A DNA stretch of 64,000 nucleotides from Trametes villosa. Lineage: Eukaryota; Basidiomycota; Agaricomycetes; Polyporales; Polyporaceae. How positions within the stretch are numbered: position 1 is the stretch's first letter; every line of letters begins with the position of its first letter. The position numbers and the translations under genes were made by a program. The stretch spans positions 62,001 through 126,000 of the forward strand of contig PUDQ02000024.1 in NCBI GenBank assembly GCA_002964805.2, read 5' to 3'. The notes under the pieces are model-generated. The model was given only the letters and a program-made list of their open reading frames with translations. It did no database searches and was not told the origin of the DNA. Shown here piece by piece: positions 1 to 10,517 of this stretch.

Positions 1-430
1 AAGTCGAGCAGACGTCCGCGAGTCTGTCGGCAATGCGATGATGTACGTAGGAGCCGGGGACAGGCAGGGCGCGGGTGACAGGGCGTATAGGTGGCAGATG
101 GGAGGGAGGATGGTACAGCGCGGCCTGTGCCGCGTACGGATCTCGGTGAGAAGCCGATATCGAGAGATGGGTGTGGGGAAGCCCCTGCGCGCGGGGAAGG
201 GGTGTGGGTCGACAAGCGAGCGAAGATGGGAGGGCGCTGATAGACATGGGGGTGTCGGGAACGGGAGCAGCGGGAACGAGGGGGTGGGCGGCATACAGTG
301 CGGGCGGGGACCATAAACAAAAACCAAGCGGACGAGACAGCAAGAACACCAGAGCGAGAAGACCGAGCACGAAGCAAATAAAAACCGAGCAAAGGATAGA
401 AAATGCAACAATGATAGGGAAAGGGAGGGG
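1..430. other. Intergenic, no gene seen
   Basis: A purine-rich stretch (many GGGA, AAGAA and AAACC runs) lying downstream of the minus-strand DUF3602 gene. Its open frames are short and of biased composition without family resemblance. It is probably 3' untranslated and spacer DNA. Confidence 0.5.
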
Positions 431-949
431 CTAGTCAAAATCAAAGAAAGACACGTACTCTGAGTCCTCGTCCACAGTCGGCAGCGTCTGCGCCGACTGC
501 AGCGAGTGTTGGGAGCGCTGCGCACGGCTCTTCGCGGACTTGTACGCCCACGGGTCCGCCGCTAGGAAGCCAGTCGTTCGTCGCGCCACGGGCGACGACG
601 GCGACGGCGATGGCGACGAGGATGCGACGGAGCTTGAAGACGAACCCGCGTCGCACTCTACGCACGTGCACGCACTGTGATGCCACACGAGCGCGACGGG
701 GACAGGAGGGGGGAGCGAGATGGTCGAAACAGACGAGTTCGAGGCGGTTGGGGTGAGCGGGGCAAACTGGAGCGCGGAAGCTGGGGAGGTCGGGTCATAC
801 TCATGCGGGTAGTGTGGGTGTGGATGGTGGTGAGGGGCGACGTTGGAGGACGAGGCGGAGGCCTGCAGGCCATGCGCGGGGGGCTTGCGCGAACGTCTCC
901 GGAACAGACGCTTGCGCGGCGGCGCGGGGCCGGCACGCCTCGCACCCAG
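431..949 (-). other. 172-codon open frame following the DUF3602 stop codon
   Basis: Directly behind the UGA of the DUF3602 gene (950-952) the same reading frame stays open for 172 codons to a TAG at 431-433. I found no ATG in it, so as it stands it could only be translated by stop-codon readthrough or as a spliced exon. The peptide starts with a basic Arg/Lys/Pro stretch, continues with a His/Pro-rich segment, a Cys-containing segment (HHSACTCVECDAG), a Ser-rich run and ends acidic and aromatic (DEDSEYVSFFDFD). That composition looks more like a disordered protein tail than random GC-rich DNA. A chance frame in 3'-UTR DNA cannot be excluded. Confidence 0.4.
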
Positions 950-2101
950 TCATTCGTGCACCGACGCAGACCCCGGCCCCCCAGCAGCGGGCGCGGGCGC
1001 AGGCACGGGCTCGCCGTCCTCGACGAGCGCGGACATGCCCGCGGGGGGCGCCTCCTTGTCCTCGTGGTGGTGCAGGATGACCTTGTTGAGCATGCGCGCG
1101 AGGCTGCCGCCGCGGTCCGGCCCGCGGCTCGCGCTGCGGCTGCGGCTCTGGTCGGGCCCGCGCGAGGCGGAGCGCGAGCGCAGGATGTTGCCGGCGCCGC
1201 CGCGCCCGGTTGCCTCGTAGTCGTGGGCGTGCGGGGAGGCGGGCTCGGGTGGGGGGCTGGCGAGGGAGGTCAGGTTTGCGCGGCCGCCGCGTCCGGTTGA
1301 GTGGCTGTATGCGGGTGTGAGTGTTATGTGAGGGGAGAAAAAAGGGGGAGAAGACGCACATTCCGCCCTCGTGTGCATATCGGAGGCGCTCCTCTTCTTC
1401 AAGCTGGGCGAGGATCTCGGGGTCTACGTTCGCCCCTGATTGCAGGTTGCCTGCGCCGCCGCGGCCTGTGGAGAGAACCTGAGGGGTGTTTGGTGCACGC
1501 GAGCGCGAGCGCGACTTTGAGTCAGACTTGATGTTCCCTAGGCCTCCCCGTCCAGATGAACGCTGTAGAACCTGCAATCAGCACATCTCCGAGGCTACAA
1601 TATGCGGAGACATACCGCGCGCGCCTTGGCGGCCTCCTCGTTCTGCTGGATGACATACTTCTCGTACTCGGCGAGCTCTGCCGCTTGGTTGGAGATGAGT
1701 GATGTGGTCTGGGTGAGGTTCTCGGGGACCTTGGAGGCCGAGCGTGCGCGCGAGCCCGATCGGATGTTGCCCATCCCGCCGCGGCCGGTGTATATCGCCT
1801 GGAGGGCGCATGAGGATACAGAAAAGGCTCGCGAGCGTAGAGACTTACCCGCTCGGGATCGACCGTCGCCTCGCGGCCGCGCACTGGCGACAGTGGCTCT
1901 CCATTAGGTCGCGAAGGGCTGGCGGTGTCGATGGATGGCCTGTGCATATTGCCGATACCCCCTCTGCCGGACGACTGTAGAGCAAAGAGTCAGTGAGAGC
2001 CCGCGCGAGTCATTAGGTGCACATACGAAGGCTTCGCGGCCGCGCGACACAGATCGGCCGTCGGGGGAGGAGGGCGTAACGGATCGCTCTGAATCTTCCA
2101 T
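950..2101 (-). CDS. DUF3602 (Par32-like) GRGGxGN-repeat protein
   Basis: Five exons (2101-2027, 1974-1849, 1798-1616, 1571-1360, 1304-950) separated by 44-55 nt GT-AG introns sum to 951 nt, a 316-residue protein. It carries six copies of a short glycine motif: SSGRGGIGN, YTGRGGMGN, SSGRGGLGN, STGRGGAGN, STGRGGRAN and ATGRGGAGN, embedded in Ser/Arg/Pro-rich disordered sequence. This is the signature of the fungal DUF3602 family. Known of the family: yeast Par32 binds and inhibits ammonium transporters under TORC1 control; whether this homologue does so is inference. The C-terminal part after the last repeat (RMLNKVILHHHEDKE) is a typical ending. The ATG at 2101 opens exon 1 in frame with the first repeat. 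The UGA stop is followed by a long open frame, listed separately. A CCAAT and a TTTATT lie near 2165-2180 upstream. Confidence 0.85.
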
Positions 2102-4166
2102 GGTGAATGTGAGTACTCGCGGTGGGCAGACGGGAGGGGGGCACTCGAGAGCGGGAGGAGAGAGAGAATAAATTGGCGCGCGATGGGCTAGTGGCGGTGG
2201 AGCGTTCCTGGCGAGTGCGGGCAGCTCCCGTCCTCCGAGCCCGACGCCCTCTGGCTGTCCGGAGGCTGGGATGACCCACTGGAGATAAGAAGCGATAGCC
2301 TTCGGACGTGCCGTATATTGCGGGAAGCAGGGGAGAGCAGACAGGCCTTATCTCCTTATCTCCCGCTGCCCCAGGGCCCCCGGCGGACAACGAGGCTACT
2401 CACCTTCTCTCTTCTCCCCCACCACCATCCCCCGGCCCCGCGCAGGGAACTTTTTCAGCGACGACACGTCGCCCTCCGCCAGCGTGTCCTCCTCGTCCTT
2501 TGTCCGCTCGTCTCCCGTCGACAGCATCCTCTGCAGCTTGGCGCCCAGCGCGCCCTTCCACGACGGCCGCCTGTGCGGCGACACCGCCGTATCCTGGCTG
2601 TCCATTCGCTTCAGTATCGTCAACAGCTTGGGCAGGTCGTGTTGCTCGCTCTCCGTGCGCGGGACGGCCAGCGGGCGTGGGCAGGGTGTGTGTCGTGAGT
2701 GGGTGAGTACCCTCCCGTCCACCGGGGCTACTAGTACCCTCGCCTGCTTGGGTCGTGCCGCGCCCCGGCTCTTGCGCTCGATTGCGACGTGCCTGCGTCA
2801 TGGGACGTGTCTCCCAGCCTGCGCCCGCGCCTCCCCCCGCCTGTTTTAACCTTTCTCCGCTCCCTTGGCTTCCCATCATCATTCTTGTGTCCTCCGCATG
2901 TCCTTCCAAACACCCCCTCCGCACACGTGAAGCCCGCGCACACCGCCTCCCGCGCACCCTTGACTATTTCTGAACGGACACGTTGGCCCGGACGCGCACG
3001 AAGCGGCCGCATACACCATCGTGCGTGATCGCTCGCCTTCGAACGTTCGCCTTCTGCCCTTCCCCGGGCACTGTGGCAACCTCATCCCGACACGTATATA
3101 TAGCCCTACCGCCGTTTTGCAGTCTGCATGCCCTCCCAGGATATTCGGACGCCCAGCATGCTGTACTCGCCCTCATGGCGCCATCCATGTAGCCCGGTTT
3201 TGCTCTCAGCACGCAATATACCTCCTGGCGCTTATAGCTTCTTTTCAATATCCGGTTCAGCGAAGAAGTCTGCCCAAGTCCGCCAAGGCCCGATTGGCTA
3301 CGTCTAGGCTACTTTTATACCACAACACGCCAGTGCTTGCTTCGAGTCTATTTCAATCCGGTAGCACCCCGGAGTCCTGGCCGTGCTCCGCAAATAGGCT
3401 CGCAAGTATAGCTGGGATATTACTACGCAAGTCGTGTATACGTGGCCACAGATGTCAAGTAAGATGAGTTCTAAGACAGTCGCCAACTACTGTAAGCGAC
3501 TGCACGGTGCGCGGTGGCGTAGCCACCTGTCTATCTGACGACGTGCTTAGCCTGTGGACTACGACCACAACGTCGCAGCACTGAGCACATGGTGTGCGTG
3601 GGCACCCGGAGCCAGCTTGAATTTCATCTGAACAGCGAACGGTGTGTGATCATATGCCAGTCGCAATACTCCGTCTCTTCAGTCGAGCTGAATAGTTCAA
3701 GCGTTCAGCGGCACATCTAGCGCATACCCGCATGCACGCCATACAAAACCTCTCGACCCGGCCAGTCAGAAGACCGACGACTGGTGTACCGCTTATGTCG
3801 GCCCGAGGAACGAGTTCGCAAGGCCACAGGGTCTCACGGCGCGCCCCTCGAAGGGCACTCGTGCGCAGCAACGCGGGAGGTGTGCGTGGACAGATGACCT
3901 CCTCGCGCAACTCTATCGGCTCCCCGCAGACGGCGGTATCGGGTGTCGGTGGGCTATCAGTTCGCATTGGGCGAGCCTTGCTCGACGACCTTGCGCGCTG
4001 TTGCTTTACGCCCTCACTGGTGCAATCGAGAGGAGTAGAAACGATCGCCCGTTCATCGACTGAATCCAGGCGCACATACCAAGTAAGCAAGTCCCAGTAC
4101 CCGCATTCAAACGCACCTCACCAACCTCCGCAGATCCCAGCCATCGTCAACTGAACACCATTACCC
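2102..4166. other. Intergenic with divergent promoters; one weak coding candidate
   Basis: This lies between the start of the minus-strand DUF3602 gene and the start of the plus-strand aldolase gene, so it must hold both promoters. A weak coding candidate at 2396-2605 is listed separately. A TATA-like CGTATATATAGC occurs at about 3091-3103. From about 2750 to 4166 I recognise nothing else; the open frames there are short and of mixed composition. Confidence 0.5.
2396..2605 (-). CDS. Weakly supported short ORF or terminal exon, unknown
   Basis: From the first in-frame ATG (2605) this frame codes 69 residues beginning MDSQDTAVSP; the frame is open further upstream, without an ATG, through a segment reading HDLPKLLTILKR. 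The charged, mixed composition with a plausible amphipathic helix (GALGAKLQRML) is more protein-like than its neighbours. It ends GEKREGE followed by a TAG that is itself inside a good splice donor (GTGAGT), so the true 3' end could be elsewhere. No family recognised. It may be the last exon of a small gene whose first exon I could not find, or spurious. Confidence 0.22.
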   Translation of the reverse strand: MDSQDTAVSPHRRPSWKGALGAKLQRMLSTGDERTKDEEDTLAEGDVSSLKKFPARGRGMVVGEKREGE

Positions 4167-5294
4167 ATGGCCGCCCTCACGCACCCCCTCCTCGCCGCCT
4201 TCCGCGCGTCCAAGCCCGCGTTCGGCGCGTGGCTCACGCTCCCCGGCGTGCTCTCCGCGCGCACCGCCGCGTCGGCCTCCCCGCACCTCGCGTGGGTCGT
4301 GCTCGACTGCGAGCACGGCGCGATCGCGCTCCAGCCGGGCGCCGCGGAGAGCGCGCACGCGATCGCGGGCCTGGGGCCGCGCGCGCCGACGACGATCGTG
4401 CGCATCCCCGCGACCGGCGCGTGCGCGGACGGCAGCGCGGGCTGGCAGATCAAGTATGTGCTCGATGCGGGTGCGCGGGGCGTTATTGTGCCCATGGTGC
4501 GTCCTCCATGTCACGGGAGAGGGAAAGGGAGAGAGAGGTGTATATATGCAGGGGCTCACCATCCGTGTGTAGGTATCGACGCGCGCGCAGGCGGAGTCGG
4601 TCGTCGCAGCAGCGCGTTTCCCGCCGCGCGGCGTGCGCGGGTTCGGGAGCCCGTTCACGCATCTCGCCTGGGGCACGAGCGCGGGCGAGTACCTCGCGCA
4701 CGCGAACGACGCCATCGTCGTCCTCGTCCAGATCGAGACCGCCGCGGGCGTGCAGAACCTCGAGGAGATTCTTTCTGTCGAAGGGCTTGGTATGTTGTCC
4801 ATCTATGTGTGTCGCTGGGTAGGGGACCATGATCCGAGAGCTTACGGACACGTTTCCTGGTGGTATTGGCAGACGGGGTGTTCATCGGGCCGTATGACCT
4901 GTCGCTGTCGCTGGGCTTCCCGGCGCCTTCGCCCGACCCGCAACCTGAGGTCGAGAAGGTCATCCAGAGCATTCTGGCGTCGGCACACGCTAAGGGCAAG
5001 AAATGGTACGTACCTTGGTATCGCATCCCGTTCTTCCTTGATCACTACTCACGCACGCGTCCTACAGCGCAATGTTCTGCACAACTGGCGCGCAGGCTGC
5101 ACAGCGCGCAAAGGAGGGCTTCGACATGGTGCGTGTGGTGTCGGCCTGAGTGTTGTGTTCCGTCATATGGGTGCTGACCCGCGATGGCGCAGATCAACGT
5201 TGCCACCGACAGCACCGCGATGGCCGAGAGCATCGCGCGGAACGTAGGGATTGCGGCTGGAGAGGGTGAAGGTCAAAAGGGCACCGGATACTGA
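4167..5294 (+). CDS. HpcH/HpaI-family (class II pyruvate) aldolase
   Basis: Five exons (4167-4496, 4573-4789, 4873-5005, 5068-5128, 5193-5294) sum to 843 nt, 280 residues, close to the usual 250-300 of the family. Visible family marks are WVVLDCEHGAI near residue 50 (the DxEHG active-site motif), VQIETAAGVQNLEEI around residue 170 (the metal-binding Glu) and DGVFIGPYDLSLSLG around residue 183 (the metal-binding Asp in GPYDLS). Enzymes of this family cleave or form 4-hydroxy-2-oxoacids, releasing pyruvate, using a divalent metal; in fungi the physiological substrate is usually unknown. No targeting signal is evident, so it is probably cytosolic. Intron lengths (62-83 nt) and GC-rich codons match the neighbours. 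Function to family level is firm; the exact substrate is not. Confidence 0.88.
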
Positions 5295-6046
5295 GTGGGA
5301 GATCTCGCCTCTATACTGGCGTTTGTACTGTCTCGTGTATAACATACCACATCGTAGCCAGGAAGTCGTCGTGTTCGGTTTTGAATCCTTCAACTCTAGC
5401 ATGCACGTCCGAGTCCGAGGGAGTATATCGACCCGCAGCGCAGGTAGATGGAAGAGGATGCAGCTAACGGGGTATAACATTCGCCCAAGATGGATGGCCA
5501 CATAGTATTGGCGAGACGGAGTTCAGTGGTAGCGCGTCGGGATGCCCCAGGTTTTGAGCAGTAGTAGCGTCGCACCGGCAGCAGAACATCTGTTCACTTG
5601 TGGCCAGTGGCAGGCGAGGTATCCGAGACTGACAGGTGACCAAACGAGATTGCGACTGGGATGCTACCGCTCGGGATTTGACCGAGGAGGTAAAGACCTA
5701 TGCGGAGATGCCTCTGGTTATGTAGGGTACGTTGGTTTGCTTAGAAGGCGGGCTTCGCTGTATTGCCTTTGCCAATAGGGAAACGCTTCGAGAGCCTGAA
5801 CTTTGCAGAATACATCTGACGTCGTCACAGGGAAAGCATACTCTGCCTCCCGGACCGCGACTAGTCACCTGTAGGATGACGATCAGCCCTCCTCGTCGTT
5901 TAGCAGGAGAGAACCACAGAAGCAGTGGCTCCATGTAAAACCTTCTGTGTCGCTCACGGCGTACAAAAGAACGTGCATGAGCTCCCACTTCGACCTCGCG
6001 GGCACTCTTAACCAGATATCCACAACACCAAGAATATTCTTGATCC
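5295..6046. other. Promoter region of glycosidase-like copy A
   Basis: Aldolase 3' flank followed by the promoter of copy A. The part from about 5850 to 6046 is recognisably similar, in inverted orientation, to 26142-26340 upstream of copy B. No gene seen. Confidence 0.6.
5864..5904 (+). promoter_or_regulatory. Conserved promoter block shared by both glycosidase-like copies
   Basis: A 24-bp block starting GTCACCTGTAGGATGAC and ending ATCAGC (5864-5887) is identical to the block upstream of copy B (26298-26321, opposite strand). It lies 159 bp before the ATG here and 156 bp before it in copy B. Similarity continues on both sides, for example CTCGTCGTTTA. Its core is nearly dyad-symmetric (GTCA..CT / AG..TGAC), as expected for a dimeric regulator, but the factor is unknown. 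Confidence 0.55.
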
Positions 6047-8340
6047 ATGATGATATTGACATACCTCGCTCTCTTCTTTGCGCTGTGCATCGTCTCGGAC
6101 GCCCGGATCGACCGCCGTGCTCTTGTTTCGCGCTTCAACCCTGTCCGCACCGCGTCCAGCCCGACGACGCCCATGCAAGTCGGGAACGGCCACTTCGCTT
6201 TCGGCGCCGACGTCACCGGCCTGCAGACCTTCCTCCCGTGGGCGACGATGTCCGACTGGGGGTGGAAGAACGACTCGCTTCCCGTGGGGACGACCGAAGC
6301 AGACATCGCCGCCTACCGCGGCGCCGTGTGGGACGGGGTGCAGTACGAGTTCGGCGGCCCGGCGGCGATAGAGGAGTGGCTCGAGGCGAACCCGAACCGC
6401 GTTAACCTGGGCCGGATTGGGCTACTGTTCCTAGACGATAACGGAGGGGCGACGAACGTGACAGAGGAGGCGCTAGTGGGGAGGAAGCAGATACTTGACC
6501 TGTGGACGGGCACCATGACGAGCACGTTCGAGTGGCAGGGCGAGAAAGTGAGCGTGCAGACCATCGCGGCGCAGGACAGCAGCACGATCGGCGTCACGAT
6601 CAAGTCCCCGCTCTTGCAGCACGGTCGCCTCGGGGTGTTCCTCGACTTCCCGTGGAACGACGGGAGCGCGGGCTTCGAGGCGCCCTTCGTCGGCGTGTGG
6701 AACGCGACGGCCAACCATACTACGGCTCTTCGGACAGGCGCAGGCCTAGGGCGCGGTGTCCAGGCGCAGATCGCACACACGATGGACGCCACGACGATCT
6801 GTACGTCCGTCGGCGGAGACGACTTCTCGATTGCGCGCGTTTCCCCGAATGCGCACCGGTACGAGATCATCCCGCATGGCGTTCAGCAAGAGTTCTCGCT
6901 GGCGATCTCGTATTCTCCGGGGCAGGTCGAGGGGATGTCGAGGATCGAGGACATCCAGCGCGAGTCCGAGGAGGCTTGGGAGGACTTCTGGTCGGACCAC
7001 GGGTTCGTGGACGTCATGACGGGATCTAGCGACACCCGCGCAGAGGAGCTGCAGAGACGTATCATCCTGTCCCAATATCTCCTGCGTGTGAACGAAGCCG
7101 GAGACTACCCTCCGCAAGAGGTGCGTGGGAAGTAATGTGGTCCATGATCGTTACTGACTTCCACTCGACAGTCTGGCCTGGTAAACAACGGATGGGTAAG
7201 CACGATGCCTTTCGGCGACGCGGTAAGACTGACCGTCGTCTGCAGTTCGGCAAATTCCACATGGAGATGTTCTTCTGGCACAGCGCCCACTGGGCGCTCT
7301 GGAACAACTGGGACCTCCTCAACCGCGCAAGCTCCGTTTACGCCCGCTTCCTTCCCACCGCAATCCAACGCGCCCAGGTGCAGCAAGGCTACCCAACGGG
7401 CGCGCGCTGGTCCAAGATGACCGACCCGAGCGGCCGCTCCGCCCCAGGAGAAATCAACGAGCTCCTGATCTGGGAGCAGCCCCACCCACTCGTGTTCGCC
7501 GAGTATGAGTACCGCGCGACGCGGTCGAGGGCGACGCTGGAAAAGTGGCGTGACGTGGTGCACGCGACCGCGGACTGGATGTCGGTGTATGCGCGCCGCA
7601 ACGCCAGCACGGGCTTCTTCGACCTCGGGCCGCCGATGTACGTGGTGAGCGAGGACACGAGCCCGAACGCGACGCGCAATCCGGCGTTCGAGCTGGCCTA
7701 CTGGCGTTTCGGGTTGGACCACGCGAGCACCTGGTTGGAGAGGCTAGGGGAAGCGGTGCCGTCCGCGTGGACCGAGGTGAAGGAAAATCTCGCTCCGCTC
7801 CCGATCGAAGGTGGACTGTATGCGGTGTACGAAGGGATTTCCAGCGACTTCTGGGACACGCCGACGTTCACGAACGACCACCCCGCGATGGTCGGTTTGT
7901 ATGGATGGCTGCCGCAGACCGCCAACGTGAGCCTGGACCTGGCGAAGGCGACCGCAGAGAAGGTTTGGACGAGCTGGAACATTAGCAACTGCTGGGGGTA
8001 GGTGCTCGTTCGACCCCGCACGCGTAGTGGCACTGAACAGCTTCTTCCGTTCGCGCGTCCGTATAGGTGGGACTTTCCCATGCTCGCAATTTCCGCAGCA
8101 CGAAACGGAGAGACGGAGAAGGCGATAGAGTGGCTGCTGCATCCGCTGTTCCAGTTCGACGACGTCGGAATGCCCGTTGGCGGGGTACGCGTCCCAACTC
8201 CGTACTTCCCGGGCTCTGGCGCACTCCTGTACGCCATGGCGATGATTGCTGAGGGGTGGGACGGGAGTGAGGGCGCTGCACCGGGGTTCCCAAAGACGGG
8301 GTGGAAGGTACGCACTGAGGGCATAAGTAAGGCCATGTAA
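6047..8340 (+). CDS. Secreted six-hairpin glycosidase-like protein, copy A
   Basis: Four exons (6047-7120, 7172-7195, 7246-7997, 8067-8340) give 707 residues. A hydrophobic N-terminus (ILTYLALFFALCIVSDA) is a clear signal peptide, so the protein is secreted, with several N-x-S/T sites. The order of a beta-rich N-terminal half (residues about 20-300) and a helical C-terminal half with EMFFWHSAHWALWNNWD near 375, and aromatic and acidic residues throughout, fits fungal proteins with an (alpha/alpha)6 'six-hairpin' glycosidase fold. The precise GH family and substrate are not clear to me; GH95/GH65-like polysaccharide hydrolases are the nearest idea, by general resemblance only. The second exon codes only eight residues (SGLVNNGW). 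Two ATGs start the frame (6047, 6050). An inverted paralogue is at 23612-26141. Confidence 0.82.
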
Positions 8341-9174
8341 GCGATTTGGCCGTGGCAAGTACGAGACAACAAAAGACCTACCTGTCTGGGAGTATTCGAT
8401 GGATGATTGCATGTATGAGCCGACTTCCACAGCGGCCGTCATGGACAGATGCATGAACGGGTGGTTATGACAGTCGCGCCTGCCACTGTGCACTACCAGC
8501 GTCGGCGCGTTCAGGCTACGTCAACTTCTGCCCTCAAAAGGCGAGTCGTGTTCATGCACCCGGTCGATACCGTAGTTTTTGAGGTGGCCCGGCGCATTCA
8601 TGCTTCTCAGAGTCCTCCTCGACATGACGGTAAGCAGTAAGTTTAGGGCGCCTAAACGCGCGACCCGACTCCCCTGATCAACAAGTTCGTACTGCGAGTC
8701 TCAGTCTGGGAAGTCGAGTACTTGCAGCGCAGTAGCATTATACAACGATTATTCTACAGATGCAGGACACGTCAGACCTGGAGAGCAACAAAGGATAGCG
8801 ATGAAGCCATAGTGCCGTACGATAGTCACAGCAGAAATCTAGAGGCGGACGGCAGCTTGAGCCGCGCACGATGCGGAAATCTAGTAGGGCGGTATAGAAG
8901 GCATTTGCAAACCGAGGATTAGGCGAGCGGCGAGCGCGATAGCGCACTACGCAGGCGAAGGTCGCGAAGGTCGGTCAAGTAGGGATGGACGCGCTAGTCT
9001 AAGGGGACACGATCGTCTAAACCACCAACTCTAGTCTATGGCTGATGTGCATGCGCAGAGCAAACGGCAATGGATCTGCCAAGTCGCCGAGCTAGTAATC
9101 AGTCCGGGAGCCCGGAGTGACGCCACGAGCAATGCCACATACCGAACGGCCAAAGCGGAAGCTGCCGAGGATAC
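8341..9174. other. Intergenic between convergent genes
   Basis: Spacer between the 3' ends of glycosidase-like copy A and the F-box gene. Only short frames; nothing recognised. Confidence 0.6.
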
Positions 9175-10517
9175 TCAGTCCCACCGGTTCATCGCGCGCA
9201 TCTTCCTGGTCGTCTCTCTTCCCTCCGCCTCCTCTATTCTCACGACCTTGGGCTCTGATCTGGCGCTGTACGCACGGAACCAGGCTTGCGCGCCGGCAGC
9301 AGCACCCGGTGCAGCTGAGAGGTCGAGCGCGATGTACCGCAGTGACGGTGCATGCTCTGCTACGGTACGCGCGAGAGCCGTTAGATCTACCGGCTCCGCT
9401 TGCGCGATGGGTACGGGCGCGGGTTCGTAGCTCGGCTTGAGCGCAGAGGGAACGACCATGGACGGGATCGCGGGCATGACAGATAGCGAGACGCCGAGCA
9501 GGGGAACCTGGAGGGCCGAGAGCGTGTTCGCAACGCGGGTCTGTGCGACAGCATCCCAATCAGTACCGGACCAAGATACGAGTGGGAAGAGAGGGGGCTT
9601 ACCATCCACTCCGATCCATCTTTGACGCCGTCGCACCTATCACCGACGAGCTCGAGGAACCGCAGGCCTGGAGATACGACCTCCGCGTCAAGAACCGCAC
9701 ACAGCTCCTCCTCAGTCAGGCTCGCGCTCGCGCTTGCACTCAGTACGACTGGACGTGTGCGGCGAAGGAACTCGCGCGCGCAGAAGAGCGCGTATGTGTC
9801 CGAGACGAGCGGGTTGCGGAGCGCGACTTGGCGCACGGGGCAAGCGAGGGGGAGGATGGGGAACCCGGTCTCGACGCGGTCGAGTTGCTGTTGCCACGCG
9901 CCTAGTGCTTTGGCATCTCCGGCGTCGTTGGCGGTGAAGAGCGCCCAGTCGGGCGCACACGAGCCACTGCCTCCGATGAACTCGAGTGCGCGGACATGGG
10001 GGAATGCCCGTGCGAGGACAGGAAGGGTTGGGACATCTCCTCCGAGGAAGAGAGTCTCGATAGAGGGACTGCTGTTCAGGCAGAAGTCGGGGTCTACGGT
10101 GAACAGCGCGTCGGAGCCCCAGATAGTGAGCCTTTGGAGGTTATGCGCACGACCGATCACGGCGGAGAGGAGGGAGGCGGCGGAGGCGTCCACGGTCCAT
10201 ACACCAGCTTTGCGTACACGTACGGCATCGCGCATCACTTCGAGGCCTCGCAAGGCATCAAGACGCGCCGTGGGCGCACCGTGCCATGAGGGCGCCGGGG
10301 CGAGCAGGAAGGTGCAGAAAGTGGTGAGCTGCGAAAGGGCGCTGCCGCCGGGCTTGTGGTAGAGGCCGCCCAACGTGACGTCCGAGACTATGCGCGGAAA
10401 GGCAAGGACATAGGCGGCACGCGACGCGAGTGCGAGCTGGGCGGCGTCGCAGGGAGAGATGAGCTGAAGGACCTGAGATAGAACGTCATAGTTGAGCGAG
10501 AGGAGAGTATGCGGCAT
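9175..10517 (-). CDS. F-box domain protein
   Basis: Two exons (10517-9603, 9540-9175) with one 62-nt intron give 426 residues. The N-terminus, LLSLNYDVLSQVLQLISPCD followed by AAQLALASRAAYVLAFPRIV, is an F-box (residues about 5-45), which binds Skp1 in SCF ubiquitin ligases. The rest has leucine-rich, LRR-like stretches (for example LRGLEVMRDAVRVRK, LQRLTIWGSDALF, VRALEFIGGSG, LRFLELVGDRC, LRYIALDLSA), as is usual in the large agaricomycete F-box families. The target is unknown. It is a single-gene unit; promoter sequence would lie beyond 10517. Confidence 0.85.

Larger units (their letters stand above)
5864..8340 (+). repeat. Left arm of an inverted gene duplication (copy A)
   Basis: Promoter block plus the complete glycosidase-like gene, duplicated in inverted orientation at 23612-26321. 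All three intron positions, the 24-nt second exon and the lengths of exons 3 (752 nt) and 4 (274 nt) are the same in both copies. Similarity stops right at the stop codon. Confidence 0.85.
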
